DNA of 64,000 nt, taken from Verrucomicrobiota bacterium (lineage in GTDB: Bacteria; Verrucomicrobiota; Verrucomicrobiia; Limisphaerales; BJHT01). Below the pieces are notes generated by a model that made no database searches, was not told the origin of the DNA, and saw only the letters and a program-made list of their open reading frames with translations. Location of the stretch: the NCBI GenBank assembly GCA_014193395.1, contig BJHT01000003.1:1-64000 (forward strand). Direction: 5' to 3'. Within the stretch, counting starts at the first letter, position 1. The number at the start of each line of letters is the position of its first letter. A program made the translations under genes and the position numbers. Of the stretch, positions 17,224-26,430 are shown one piece after another.

Positions 17224-18633
17224 ATGAACACCAGAAGAGACTTCCTGAAGGCATCCGCAGTGGGCGCGGGGGCGTTGCTCCTTCCTTCCTCCCGGTCGCC
17301 ACTGTTTGGCGCACCAGTCACCGGCCGGCCGCCGATGCGTTTTATCTTCATGCACAAAGGCAACGGCCTCTTTCCCAGCGTGATGGTCCCGCCCAGCCTC
17401 AGCGCGGCGGACCTGGCGAAAGAGAACAAGAAGGAGGCGTTTGAAGTGGACCTCGCCAAACACGAGTTGCCCACCTGGATGAGCGCGCTCAATGCCCACA
17501 AGCAAGAACTGACGATTCTTCAGGGGCTGTCCGGCAGGATGTGTACCAACGGGCACCACTCCTGGCAGTCTTGTCTCGGTGTTTACGCGGCCACCGAACG
17601 GCTGAGTTCCATCAAGTGGGCCACGGTCGATTTCGAGCTGGCCAAACTCTTTCCCTCGCCCTTGGAGCACATCGAGCTGGCCTGTTTCCCGGATGGCGGG
17701 GGCAATGCGCGTGGAAACATCAACGGCATTGAGAAGGGCTTCTCCGCACGGGGACCCCAACAGCCCAACTACGCCTTCGGATCCCCCAAGGTGGCAATTG
17801 ATGAGTTGTTCAAGTCAGTCTCCAACAATGAGAACGGGCGGGTCCGCTACGAACTCGAGCGCAAGTTGCTGGAGTTCACCTCAGGCAACCAATCCGGACT
17901 CAGCCGGGACCTCACCGGTCTGGAACTGGCGAAAGTAAAAAATTATGCCGATGCGATGGAGGACATTCGCACCCGCAACCGGAAACTGGAGGCGATGGGC
18001 GGCATCATTGGCAAGAACGTCCCGAAGTTGGATAAGAAGTATTTTGCGGAGGATATCTCCACCATCGACCGGCAGCTCGGCCACACTGAAATTCTCCTGT
18101 CCGCGCTTATTTCCGGCATGACCAATGTGGTCACCTTCACCGTGGACGAACTTGGCACGCCCTACACCGGGGTCCCCGGTCTCGAAAAAGAAAAGATCAA
18201 CTTGCACGATGTAGGACACGGCAAGTCGGTCGGTAAATTCGAAGCCCTCGAAGTGCGGGAACATATCCGTCAGTGCCACATGACGCTGATCGACACCATC
18301 GTCCGGAGGCTGAAGAGCGTTCCCGAGGGCAAGGGGACCATGTTTGACAACACCATGCTCTGTTATTTCCCCGACAATGGTGAGACCCATCACAGCACCG
18401 GCATCGAATGGCCCTACCTCGTCCTGTCTGGCAGGAACGCCAGGCTCAACATTGCCGGTCGCTATATGCGCCTGCCTTACTGGGGCACGGAGGGACACAA
18501 GACCATCGGAAACTGGTTCACCACCATCCTCAATGCCTACGGCAACCCGATCAAACACTTCGGCGACCTGGACTTGGGCCTGAACAAATTGCTCGCGGAT
18601 CAAACCGGGCCTATCAAACGGTTTATGGCCTGA
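17224..18633 (+). CDS. DUF1552 Tat-exported protein, module copy A
   Basis: A 469-residue protein with a twin-arginine start (NTRRDFLKASAVGAGALLL). It matches the DUF1552 family (PF07586), which is nearly always encoded beside haem-motif PSD proteins as here. Visible landmarks are RFIFMHKGNGLFP, TNGHHSWQSCLGVY, LISGMTNVVTFTVDELG, LHDVGHGKSVG, RLKSVPEGKGTMFDN and PDNGETHHS near the end; conserved His and Asp residues suggest a metal site in an alkaline-phosphatase/sulfatase-like fold, but no reaction is established. The paralogue at 37143 is very similar. Tat export implies folding with cofactor or metal before export. It overlaps nothing and is 20 bp before the next gene. Confidence 0.85.
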   Translation: MNTRRDFLKASAVGAGALLLPSSRSPLFGAPVTGRPPMRFIFMHKGNGLFPSVMVPPSLSAADLAKENKKEAFEVDLAKHELPTWMSALNAHKQELTILQGLSGRMCTNGHHSWQSCLGVYAATERLSSIKWATVDFELAKLFPSPLEHIELACFPDGGGNARGNINGIEKGFSARGPQQPNYAFGSPKVAIDELFKSVSNNENGRVRYELERKLLEFTSGNQSGLSRDLTGLELAKVKNYADAMEDIRTRNRKLEAMGGIIGKNVPKLDKKYFAEDISTIDRQLGHTEILLSALISGMTNVVTFTVDELGTPYTGVPGLEKEKINLHDVGHGKSVGKFEALEVREHIRQCHMTLIDTIVRRLKSVPEGKGTMFDNTMLCYFPDNGETHHSTGIEWPYLVLSGRNARLNIAGRYMRLPYWGTEGHKTIGNWFTTILNAYGNPIKHFGDLDLGLNKLLADQTGPIKRFMA

Positions 18634-18653
18634 ACGTTTCATTTCCTCGTTTT

Positions 18654-20300
18654 ATGGAAAGGAATGCCACCTCCCTGTCCCGCATCGCGGCGGCCATCCT
18701 ATTCATGGGGATTCCCTCCTTGGATCTCTGCTCAGCCGCAACTGCGCCGGTTCCCGTGGTTGATGCTCATGTTCACCTGTGGGATCTCAACCGGCCCGAA
18801 GGTCTCGGATGGATCAAGCAGGACGACAAGGTGCTCCATCGTAATTTTCTTCCGAAGGATCATGAGCCGATTGCCGGAGCCAATCGGGTCGGAGGGGTGA
18901 TTGTCGTTCAGGCCGGTCAAAGCCTGCCCGACAACCAGTGGAATCTGGCTGTCACCGCGCATAACAAGTCACTCTACCGGGGCGTCATCGGAAATCTCTC
19001 CAAAGTCATCGGCACACCCGGCTTCAAGCCGCTCTTCGAGAGCCTCAGCCATGACCCGCGCTTTGTGGGCTACCGCCTGTCGGGGCGGTATCAGGAAATG
19101 TTGGGCGATACGTTCTATCGCGATTTGCAACTCACGGCCGAGAGGGGCAGAGCGATCGAGTTTCTCGTGGGCGAATATCGCTTTGCAGAGATCGCCGAAA
19201 TCGCCCGGCGCGTCCCGAATCTCCGGATCATTCTGGATCACTGCGGCGGTGTGAAGCTGGATGGCTCGCCTCTTGATCCCAAGTGGGTGGCGGCACTTCG
19301 CACGGTGGCGCAGGAGAAGAACGTGTTCTGCAAAGTTTCCGCCCTCTACGGTCGCGTGGAAAAGCAACCTGCTCCCCAGGACATCACCTTTTACTCCCCG
19401 GTCCTCGATCTGGTCTTTGAATGCTTCGGCGAGGACCGTTTGATTTTCGGCAGCGATTGGCCGGTCACGGAGGCAACGGGTGACTACGCCTCGGTGCTCA
19501 AACTCACCAAGGCCTATTTCGACCGCAAGGGGCACGTTGTTTCCGAGAAGTTATTCCATAAGAACGCCGCCGCGTTCTACCGGATTTCTGACTTGGACCC
19601 GAATTCCGTTCGGCATGAACGGCGGTCAGCAGTTCCCGGAACGACCAAGGGTATCATCGACCTCAGCAAGGCGGAACGCCCGGCGGATGCGGTCGAGCTG
19701 GTCGGGCCAAATGGCCACCACCTCGTGCCCGAGGGCGCGGGACCGACCAAGTGGGTTTTTGCGGAAGGGATTCTCACGGCCTCGCCGATGTGGGACAGCG
19801 TCGTCACCAAGGATGCTTACCACGATCTCCGCCTGCATGTGGAGTTCAACGTGAATGAGGTCAAGGACGCCAAGGACCGCGAGGCCGATGGCAATTCCGG
19901 CGTCTATATCCAGAAGCGCTACGAAGTCCAAATCCACAACTCATTCGGCATCCCGGAGGCGGAATACACCCACAGCTACGGCGGCAGCATCTACCGGCAG
20001 AAGAAACCGGACCGGCTCGTGAGCAAGAAGGCGGGAGAGTGGCAGACCTACGACATCGCCTTCCGCGCCGCGCGCTTCGTCGGCGGGAAAAAAAGCGAGA
20101 ACGCCCGCATCACGGTCTTTCAAAATGGCGAGTTAATCCACGATGACTACGCCATCACCGGAAAGACCGGTGCCGGGGAGAAGGAAGGACCGGAGCCCCG
20201 CCCCGTCAAGCTGCAGGGACACCATAATCCGGTGCGCTTTCGCAATGTGTGGATTCAGAAACTGACGCTCGACGCGATGCCGGAATCGGAGCCACGCTGA
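18654..20300 (+). CDS. Amidohydrolase (lactonase-like) fused to DUF1080 domain
   Basis: A 548-residue two-domain exported protein. Residues about 32-310 are an Amidohydro_2/fuconolactonase-like TIM barrel (VVDAHVHLWDLNRP; QAGQSLPDNQWN; LRIILDHCGGVKLDG; LIFGSDWPVTEAT). This part is closely similar, end to end, to the stand-alone protein at 42542. From about 328 to 540 follows a DUF1080 domain (GPTKWVFAEGILTASP, GNSGVYIQKRYEVQIHNSFG, HHNPVRFRNVWIQKL), the family of 3-keto-disaccharide hydrolases with a jelly-roll fold. The fusion starts just after the point where the stand-alone paralogue ends (FYR at 308-310). ATG 18654 is chosen because it gives a signal peptide and lies 20 bp after the DUF1552 stop; the open frame upstream is out of phase with that gene. 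Confidence 0.85.
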   Translation: MERNATSLSRIAAAILFMGIPSLDLCSAATAPVPVVDAHVHLWDLNRPEGLGWIKQDDKVLHRNFLPKDHEPIAGANRVGGVIVVQAGQSLPDNQWNLAVTAHNKSLYRGVIGNLSKVIGTPGFKPLFESLSHDPRFVGYRLSGRYQEMLGDTFYRDLQLTAERGRAIEFLVGEYRFAEIAEIARRVPNLRIILDHCGGVKLDGSPLDPKWVAALRTVAQEKNVFCKVSALYGRVEKQPAPQDITFYSPVLDLVFECFGEDRLIFGSDWPVTEATGDYASVLKLTKAYFDRKGHVVSEKLFHKNAAAFYRISDLDPNSVRHERRSAVPGTTKGIIDLSKAERPADAVELVGPNGHHLVPEGAGPTKWVFAEGILTASPMWDSVVTKDAYHDLRLHVEFNVNEVKDAKDREADGNSGVYIQKRYEVQIHNSFGIPEAEYTHSYGGSIYRQKKPDRLVSKKAGEWQTYDIAFRAARFVGGKKSENARITVFQNGELIHDDYAITGKTGAGEKEGPEPRPVKLQGHHNPVRFRNVWIQKLTLDAMPESEPR

Positions 20301-20301
20301 A

Positions 20302-20661
20302 GTATTACCTCAGCGTGAGCTCGAGGACGAGGTTCTCAAACTGCACGATGTCGGGAATAACAAGACAATTGCTGGTCTTAGAGCGCTGGCGATCCGCGGG
20401 CGTTGCAACCATCATCACGTGGACCTGATGGCCAGGATCGTGACGCGCTTGAAGAGCGTGCCTGAAGGCAAAGACACGATGTGCGACAACACTACGGTGC
20501 CGACGATGTTCTGCCCCAGATGGAGCAGCGCGTCCCGATCCAACACGTCCTTGGTTAGCGGAAGCCGACGCGATAAATATCATCACAACGGTAATTCCGA
20601 GAGGTTCATGGAAGCCGGCAACGCGCCGGGCTCAGCCATGGCGGAGTTGTTGCGGAAATAA
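20302..20661 (+). pseudogene. Chimeric relic: DUF1552 C-terminal part joined to SASA esterase tail
   Basis: One reading frame without stops reads LKLHDVGNNKTIAG, then MARIVTRLKSVPEGKDTMCDN, which matches the DUF1552 region LHDVGHGKSVG to RLKSVPEGKGTMFDN of the gene at 17224 and its paralogue at 37143. After about 30 unrelated residues, the same frame ends HHNGNSERFMEAGNAPGSA then MAELLRK, matching the last residues of the subtype-1 esterase at 24138 (HYGGNAEVYMDFGEAMGRA, MVELLKK). There is no proper start, signal or catalytic region. The simplest reading is the fused remains of two deleted genes in the gap between the fusion amidohydrolase and the HEFAH peptidase. Expression is doubtful. Confidence 0.7.
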
Positions 20662-20739
20662 TCAGACACGGACCAGGAAAAAAGTGACCATAGAGTGTTT
20701 GGCCTGCCTTCCAACGCCACCTCACCAAAATCAACACCC

Positions 20740-22245
20740 ATGAAAGCCACGCACCTCCTCACCCTCGTCGCCACCGCGCTGTTCTGCGTCACATTGCTTG
20801 CGCCGGAGGCTTCTGCAAAACGCGCCGCTCCGGCCGAGGTCACGCCGGTGGTTCTGGAAGGCGTCGAATATCGTGCGCCGCATTCCATCCCCTACCGGGA
20901 CAAAATGGGCGTCGTGGAAGCCTGGGACAAGGCCACGGGCAGGAGACTCTGGGACAAGAAAGTTTACACCGTGGAGGTCAATCCAGCCTTGGAGAAGGAC
21001 GTACAGGACATCTTCATTACCAAACTCGAGATCGATGCCGGAAAACTCACCGTGACGAACGAACGTAACCACCGCTACTCAATAGACCTGAAAACGCGGG
21101 AAGTAACCGCTCTCGGCCAGAGAGGCGCGGTCTCGCTGCGCACGGCCGATACCACCTTCCCCGTCAAACCCGTGACCGCCGAACAGTCCAAGGAATACAA
21201 GCTTGACCCCAAGTTCTATAAGAAAAGCACGCTGGTTCAGAATATTCTCATCGCCACTTCGGAGCGAGTTCCTGATGTCGTGCATCTCGAAGCGGCCTAT
21301 CTGTTGGATACCGTCATGGGGCATCTGCCCCCGCCGATCGCGCAACGCATCCGCGACAAGAAGGTGCTGTGCCTCATTGTGGGCCATGCCGAGCTGCAGT
21401 CTGACGTGCCCCAGTTCGCCACCGACAAGACCGGCAAGGAACTCGACTTATACAATTGGCGCGGCCGGGGCTCGCTCGAGGAATTCGATGGGCGGCCCAC
21501 CTTCCTGTTCGCCGAGGAGGATGTCATGGAATATCCCGGTGGCATGGATCAGGAAAGCGTACTCATCCATGAGTTCGCGCATGTCATCGATGGCGTCGGG
21601 TTTGACAAGAAGCTCAAAGAGCGGCGGAACGCGGCCTTCAAGCAGGCCAAGGACAAGGGACTCTACATGGACGGTTATGCGGCGCAGAAGTTCCGACGTG
21701 TCACCAGCGTTGAACCGGTCAGCCTGCTGGACGCGCTGGTAAAGGCATTCCCCGCGCAACCGGTTGATTTTCTCGCAAAATGCCTCGATGGCGGCGACAT
21801 TCTCGTCAACGGCAAGCCCGCTCGCCGAGACGTGAAAGTGACAAAGGAAGACAAGGTGCTCATCGTGTTTGGCGGTCCCAAGCGCACCTATTGGCTGGTC
21901 AATCCGGGAGAATATTGGGCGGAAGGCGTGCAGGCATGGTATGACACCTGTCGCGTCATGGATCACGATCACAACCATATTCACACCCGTGACCAATTGA
22001 AGGCCTACGATCCGGAATTGGCCAACCTCATCAAGGACGTGCTGGGGGATACCCCGTGGCGCTTCGTGTCACCCCGCGTCCGCGCGGGGACCGGGCATCT
22101 CGTCGGCTACGATCCGACGAAGGCTCCGAAGGTAGCCCCACCCGAGCACGTTGACCGCGCGGGCCAGGATTACTACGACGAGTATTGGAAGGATTATTGG
22201 AAGCGCCTGCATGACAAGTATCCAGTCAAGGCTGGAACAAAATAG
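20740..22245 (+). CDS. Exported zinc metallopeptidase-like protein (HEFAH)
   Basis: A 501-residue protein with a Sec signal peptide (HLLTLVATALFCVTLLAPEASA). LIHEFAHVIDGVGF contains the HExxH motif at His277-Glu278-His281, and Glu395 in EYWAEGVQAWYD is a probable third zinc ligand. The N-terminal 150 residues carry a WDKATGRRLWDKKVY segment like a single beta-propeller-style strand pair. I do not recognise a named peptidase family; the zinc-peptidase fold is inferred from the motif pair. The ATG at 20740 is used since the upstream open frame lacks a signal. Eight bases separate it from the DUF885 gene, so they are probably co-transcribed. Confidence 0.65.
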   Translation: MKATHLLTLVATALFCVTLLAPEASAKRAAPAEVTPVVLEGVEYRAPHSIPYRDKMGVVEAWDKATGRRLWDKKVYTVEVNPALEKDVQDIFITKLEIDAGKLTVTNERNHRYSIDLKTREVTALGQRGAVSLRTADTTFPVKPVTAEQSKEYKLDPKFYKKSTLVQNILIATSERVPDVVHLEAAYLLDTVMGHLPPPIAQRIRDKKVLCLIVGHAELQSDVPQFATDKTGKELDLYNWRGRGSLEEFDGRPTFLFAEEDVMEYPGGMDQESVLIHEFAHVIDGVGFDKKLKERRNAAFKQAKDKGLYMDGYAAQKFRRVTSVEPVSLLDALVKAFPAQPVDFLAKCLDGGDILVNGKPARRDVKVTKEDKVLIVFGGPKRTYWLVNPGEYWAEGVQAWYDTCRVMDHDHNHIHTRDQLKAYDPELANLIKDVLGDTPWRFVSPRVRAGTGHLVGYDPTKAPKVAPPEHVDRAGQDYYDEYWKDYWKRLHDKYPVKAGTK

Positions 22246-22253
22246 GGCAGCCC

Positions 22254-24116
22254 ATGAAAATCCTTCGCCTTCCCGCACTCGCGATCCTCGCCTGGACTCT
22301 CACAAGCGTGCCGGTATCAGCCGATCCGGCTGACTCAATCTCGGCTGCGGCAAAGACTATCGCGACCAACGAAACCGCCAAGGCCAATGCCTTTTTCGAG
22401 CGCGCCTTTGACGTGATGCTCTCCCGCAGTCCGCAATACATGGCCGAGCTGGGGATCAAGAAGGATACTGACAAATGGGATGACCTATCGGAACAGCACG
22501 CGCTCGAGGATCTGGTCCTCACCGTGCGACAACTGGACGAACTGAAGCGCACCATCAACTTCGAGGCACTCGATGCCCAGGCGCGCGTCAGCTACCGGAT
22601 GTTTGTCAACGACGCCGAGCGCACCATCGAGGGCTGGCGGTGGCGTCACCATAACTACTCCCTCCATCAAATGGGCGCCTTGCACTCGGAAGCGCCCGCG
22701 TTGCTCATCAACTTCCATCCGATCCAAAACATCGCCGACGCCCGCGCCTACATCGCACGGTTGCGCGGCATGGCCCCGCTGTTCGACCAATTGATCGAAG
22801 GCGTGAAGGTCCGGGAATCAAAAGGGATTGTTCCACCGCGCTTCGTGTTTCCATTGGTTAGGGACTCGATCAAGGAAGTCATCAGCGGACAGCCGTTCGA
22901 TTCCTCGCCCAAGAAATGTGCGCTCTGGGAAGACTTCGAGGGCAAGGTCGGCGCGCTCAAGGACGCAGACGCCGCTGCAAAGCAAGCCCTGCTCGCCGAT
23001 GCCCGCGCCGCCCTGACCGGCACCGTGAAGCCAGCCTACGAAAAACTGCTCAAGGTGATCGCAGACCAGGAAAAGATCGCCACCGACGATGACGGCGTGT
23101 GGAAGTTTCCCCAAGGCTCAGAATACTATGCTTTCGCGTTGCGCGGCGCGACCACCACACAACTCACGGCCGACGAAATTCACCGCCTCGGCCTGAGCGA
23201 AGTGGCGCGCATCCATCGCGAAATGGACGCCATCATGGTGAAGGTCGGCTTCAAGGGTGATCGGACGGCGTTCTTCAAGTTCATCAAGGAAGACCCGCAA
23301 TTCTACTATCCCACCACGCCGGCGGGAAAGGCCGCCTACATGAAACGCGCCACCCAGATCATCGACGCCATGCGCGCCCGGCTCGACGAGTTTTTCATCA
23401 CCAAGCCCAAGGCGCAGCTTATCATCAAAGAGGTGGAACCCTTCCGCGAGCAGGGCGCAGCCGGCGCCTCCTACGAGCAACCGTCAGCCGACGGTTCCCG
23501 GCCCGGCGCTTACTACGTGAACACCGTTGACATGCGCGGACTGCCGATCTTCGAAATGGAGACCCTCGCCCATCACGAGGCGCTTCCGGGTCATCACATG
23601 CAGATAGCCATTGCGCAGGAACTCAATGGTCTGCCGCGGTTCCGCATGTATGGAGGCAACACCGCCTATGGCGAAGGTTGGGCGCTTTACAGCGAGTATT
23701 TCCCCAAAGAATTCGGATTCTATCAGGATCCCTACATGGACTTCGGCCGACTCAATGACGAACTGCTGCGCGCGGTCCGCCTCGTTGTTGATACTGGCAT
23801 CCATGCGAAGAAATGGACGCGCGCGCAAGTGATGGATTACTTCCGCGCCAACACTCCGAATCCCGAGCGCGACATCTTCACCGAAACCAACCGATACATT
23901 GTGTCTCCCGCCCAGGCGACCGCCTACAAAATCGGCATGCTCAAAATTCTCGAACTGCGCGAGCTGGCGAGAAGGCAGCTCGGCGCAGCCTTCGACCTCC
24001 GACACTATCACGACCTGGTCCTCAAGAACGGGGCAGTACCGTTGAACATTCTGGAGGAAAACGTCCGCGCCTGGATCGAGAAGAAGAAAGAATCCAAAGG
24101 GCCTGGCCCTCGGTAA
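22254..24116 (+). CDS. DUF885 family exported metallo-hydrolase
   Basis: A 620-residue protein of the DUF885 family with a signal peptide (LPALAILAWTLTSVPVSA). The hallmark HHEALPGHHMQ lies around residues 440-450 and provides the metal-binding histidines and catalytic Glu; GEGWALYSEYFPKEFGFY follows with further conserved residues, and the C-terminal PAQATAYKIGMLKILELR is typical of the family. DUF885 proteins are believed to be zinc-dependent peptidases related to carboxypeptidase Taq-type enzymes. Length and motif order are normal. It lies between the HEFAH peptidase gene and a SASA esterase gene with short gaps on both sides. Confidence 0.85.
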   Translation: MKILRLPALAILAWTLTSVPVSADPADSISAAAKTIATNETAKANAFFERAFDVMLSRSPQYMAELGIKKDTDKWDDLSEQHALEDLVLTVRQLDELKRTINFEALDAQARVSYRMFVNDAERTIEGWRWRHHNYSLHQMGALHSEAPALLINFHPIQNIADARAYIARLRGMAPLFDQLIEGVKVRESKGIVPPRFVFPLVRDSIKEVISGQPFDSSPKKCALWEDFEGKVGALKDADAAAKQALLADARAALTGTVKPAYEKLLKVIADQEKIATDDDGVWKFPQGSEYYAFALRGATTTQLTADEIHRLGLSEVARIHREMDAIMVKVGFKGDRTAFFKFIKEDPQFYYPTTPAGKAAYMKRATQIIDAMRARLDEFFITKPKAQLIIKEVEPFREQGAAGASYEQPSADGSRPGAYYVNTVDMRGLPIFEMETLAHHEALPGHHMQIAIAQELNGLPRFRMYGGNTAYGEGWALYSEYFPKEFGFYQDPYMDFGRLNDELLRAVRLVVDTGIHAKKWTRAQVMDYFRANTPNPERDIFTETNRYIVSPAQATAYKIGMLKILELRELARRQLGAAFDLRHYHDLVLKNGAVPLNILEENVRAWIEKKKESKGPGPR

Positions 24117-24137
24117 AAAGCTTCGAGAACACGAATC

Positions 24138-25274
24138 ATGAAACAGAGCCACGTAACCCGCAGAAGTTTTGCGCTATCTTCCTTCGCGCTCACCGCCCTC
24201 GCCTTGTCCCCTATTGCAACCATCTCGGCGGCGGAACAGCCCATCCCGAAGCCGGACGGCAAACCGGCGGACATGAGCAAACCCGTCCAAGTCTTCATTC
24301 TGCTGGGCCAATCCAACATGGTCGGCCTCGGGAGGATTGGCGCTGGCGACAAAGGCAAACCTGAGGGGTCCCTGGAGCATGCCGTAAAGACCAAGAGGCA
24401 ATATCTCTATCTCGTGGATGATGCCGGCAACTGGTCGGTGCGCAAAGATGTCCGCTTTGTGCGGATGATGCAGGGGAATGGGTTGATGAATAACGAATGG
24501 CTGGGCGTCGCGCAACCGGAGCAATTAGTCAGGTCAACCACCATTGGGCCGGAGTTCGGGATCGGACATGTCGTCGGCAATGCGGTCGATGCGCCCGTGA
24601 TGATTCTCAAGAGCTGCATCGGCAACCGCGCTCTTGGCTGGCATCTGTTGCCTCCGGGAAGTGCCCGGTTTGAAGACGGGGACAAAGTGTATGCCGGTTA
24701 TAGAGAGGCCCCGGCTTCATGGGCCAAAGGGACTGAACCCACGCCGCCTGTCATCAAAGAGGGGATTGTAACCCTGAAGGGTGATCAACCGGCAGGCTGG
24801 TATGCTGGCAAAGAGTATGACGATGACACGGCGGATGCCAAGAAGGTGCTGGCGGATCTCGACAAGCACTACCCCGGGGCGAAGAGCTACGAGGTTGCCG
24901 GCTTCTTTTACTGGCAGGGTGAAAAGGACGCCGGCAATCCAGTCTGGGCGGCTCACTACGAGAAGAATCTGGTCCAACTCATCAAGGCATTGCGGAAGGA
25001 CTTCAATGCCCCCAACGCGAAGTTCGTGCTCGGCACGATGGGTGAATCCGTAAAAGGCAGCGGCGGCAACGGCGGCAAGATCCTCGAAGCCCAGCTCGCC
25101 GTGGACGGCACTACGGGAAAATATCCCGAGTTCAGAGGCAACGTCGCCACGATCTACACGCATCCCATGGCCCGTGGCGGTAGCGGCAACGGCCACTACG
25201 GCGGCAACGCCGAAGTCTATATGGACTTCGGCGAAGCGATGGGGCGGGCCATGGTGGAGTTGCTGAAGAAATGA
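24138..25274 (+). CDS. SASA/DUF303 (SGNH) carbohydrate esterase, subtype 1
   Basis: A 378-residue exported esterase, the close paralogue of the gene at 10083. The leader is again Tat-like (VTRRSFALSSFALTALALSP), followed by the same IPKPDGKPADMSKPVQVF linker. Catalytic landmarks are ILLGQSNMVGLG (Ser), FFYWQGEKDAG, VLGTMGESVKG and the C-terminal NGHYGGNAEVYMDFGEAM (His). It should remove O-acyl groups from a glycan; the substrate cannot be told. It follows the DUF885 gene by 21 bp. The tail of this gene is the part that recurs in the relic at 20302-20661, which suggests an earlier copy stood there. Confidence 0.85.
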   Translation: MKQSHVTRRSFALSSFALTALALSPIATISAAEQPIPKPDGKPADMSKPVQVFILLGQSNMVGLGRIGAGDKGKPEGSLEHAVKTKRQYLYLVDDAGNWSVRKDVRFVRMMQGNGLMNNEWLGVAQPEQLVRSTTIGPEFGIGHVVGNAVDAPVMILKSCIGNRALGWHLLPPGSARFEDGDKVYAGYREAPASWAKGTEPTPPVIKEGIVTLKGDQPAGWYAGKEYDDDTADAKKVLADLDKHYPGAKSYEVAGFFYWQGEKDAGNPVWAAHYEKNLVQLIKALRKDFNAPNAKFVLGTMGESVKGSGGNGGKILEAQLAVDGTTGKYPEFRGNVATIYTHPMARGGSGNGHYGGNAEVYMDFGEAMGRAMVELLKK

Positions 25275-25433
25275 AATCCTTGGCAGGCTTTATAACAGTG
25301 AATGTTCTTACCTCTTACTCTTGCTCTCGCTCGGCTTCAGACGAGCGGGAACCGGATTTTTCACTAGCAGCAGATCCGGTAACCCTTCTCTAATCGTCAT
25401 TCTTAAATCCATCCCAACCACACCGAAGCATCC

Positions 25434-26081
25434 ATGAAAACAACCAACGACTCCGGATCATCCTTCACCATCCGTCTGGCCTCCGTGCTGATGTTGTGCC
25501 TCACGTCTCTCCTGTCCGTCGCCACCGCAGCCGTTGAGGCGGGATCAGTGCCCAAGGAATGGCCGGCCAACCCGGCGAAACACAAGGTTGTCATACGCCG
25601 CGCGGCCGCAGATGCGAAGGAGACCGCGATGATTGCTGCCGCCGAGGCGGCCCAGCCGTCGAAAGAGGCGCTGAGCAAAGCCGCCGGAGCCGCCGCCGTG
25701 CCGGCGGGCAACAAGGTCTGGTGGTATGAGGAGAAGCTTGGCATTCGCATCCCCTGCGCGATTACCTCGGACGCCGTTGCATATTATTCCGATCTGGTGG
25801 GCAGTTACGGCAAGCAGGCGCTCAAACGTTACCTTGAGCCGTCCAGCAGCATCGACTACCTCGCGGGCGTCAAGTTTCACAACGCGTTCAAGCTTGATGG
25901 CAAAGACTTCAAGGACGTCCACGTGGTCACCCTCAAGCTTACCTTCTCCGAGAATTTCGCCGCCAGCACGACTGAAGGAATGCACTTTCAGAAGGAGCGG
26001 CTCGTGGTCCTCGATGCCGCTGGCAAGGTGCTCCACATCTCCGGCGACGGACCGACCGAGGTGCCGATCCTGGCAATCTGA
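25434..26081 (+). CDS. Exported protein of unknown function
   Basis: A 215-residue protein with a signal peptide (LASVLMLCLTSLLSVATAA, cleavage near residue 33). An Ala-rich stretch (about 55-90) is followed by a compact domain beginning KVWWYEEKLGIRIPCAITSD. Segments such as DFKDVHVVTLKLTFSENFA and ERLVVLDAAGKVLHISGDG have the alternating pattern of beta strands. I recognise no family and no catalytic motif. It stands alone between gaps of about 160 and 350 bp, so it probably has its own promoter. Codon pattern and signal peptide make it a credible gene. Confidence 0.6.
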   Translation: MKTTNDSGSSFTIRLASVLMLCLTSLLSVATAAVEAGSVPKEWPANPAKHKVVIRRAAADAKETAMIAAAEAAQPSKEALSKAAGAAAVPAGNKVWWYEEKLGIRIPCAITSDAVAYYSDLVGSYGKQALKRYLEPSSSIDYLAGVKFHNAFKLDGKDFKDVHVVTLKLTFSENFAASTTEGMHFQKERLVVLDAAGKVLHISGDGPTEVPILAI

Positions 26082-26430
26082 CGGACTTCCATCACCATAG
26101 CTCATCTGCGGAAATCTCCGTGAACACTGGCAAAGCTGCGATCGGCCAGGACGGAGTTCCCCGACAGGGGCAGGAGCAAATGAACTCCAGCACATCACTA
26201 GGCATAAAAGCGGGGACGGGATTGAACCACAGAGGCACGATGGACACAGAGATTCAGAAGGTTGAGTGGATCACTGGATCGATTCCGCCCGCTTCCCAGC
26301 ACTCAAGATGGCTAGCAAGACTATCGGTGACAGCGACCGTCTGTTCAATAAATCCGGCGACTTCAGCGACAAAAATCCACCGGGTTGGAAGTCGCCGCCC
26401 GATCATTTGTTTCATAGATCGTAAATCCCC
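26082..26430. other. Intergenic region with CACAGAG repeats
   Basis: No convincing gene. It holds an inverted repeat GGAGTTC/GAACTCC (26153-26159 and 26182-26188) and two CACAGAG words (26228-26234 and 26245-26251) in a run resembling the CACAGAG-rich stretches often seen between genes in this group of bacteria. An open frame from 26120 to 26434 has no protein-like features. Confidence 0.4.

Noticed and set aside
18408-18653. N-terminal extension of the amidohydrolase-DUF1080 gene
   Set aside because: It overlaps the DUF1552 gene out of phase and has no signal peptide, while ATG 18654 has one.
25351-25380. Inverted repeat ACCGGAT/ATCCGGT as a terminator
   Set aside because: No T-run follows the stem and the loop is long, so termination is not supported.
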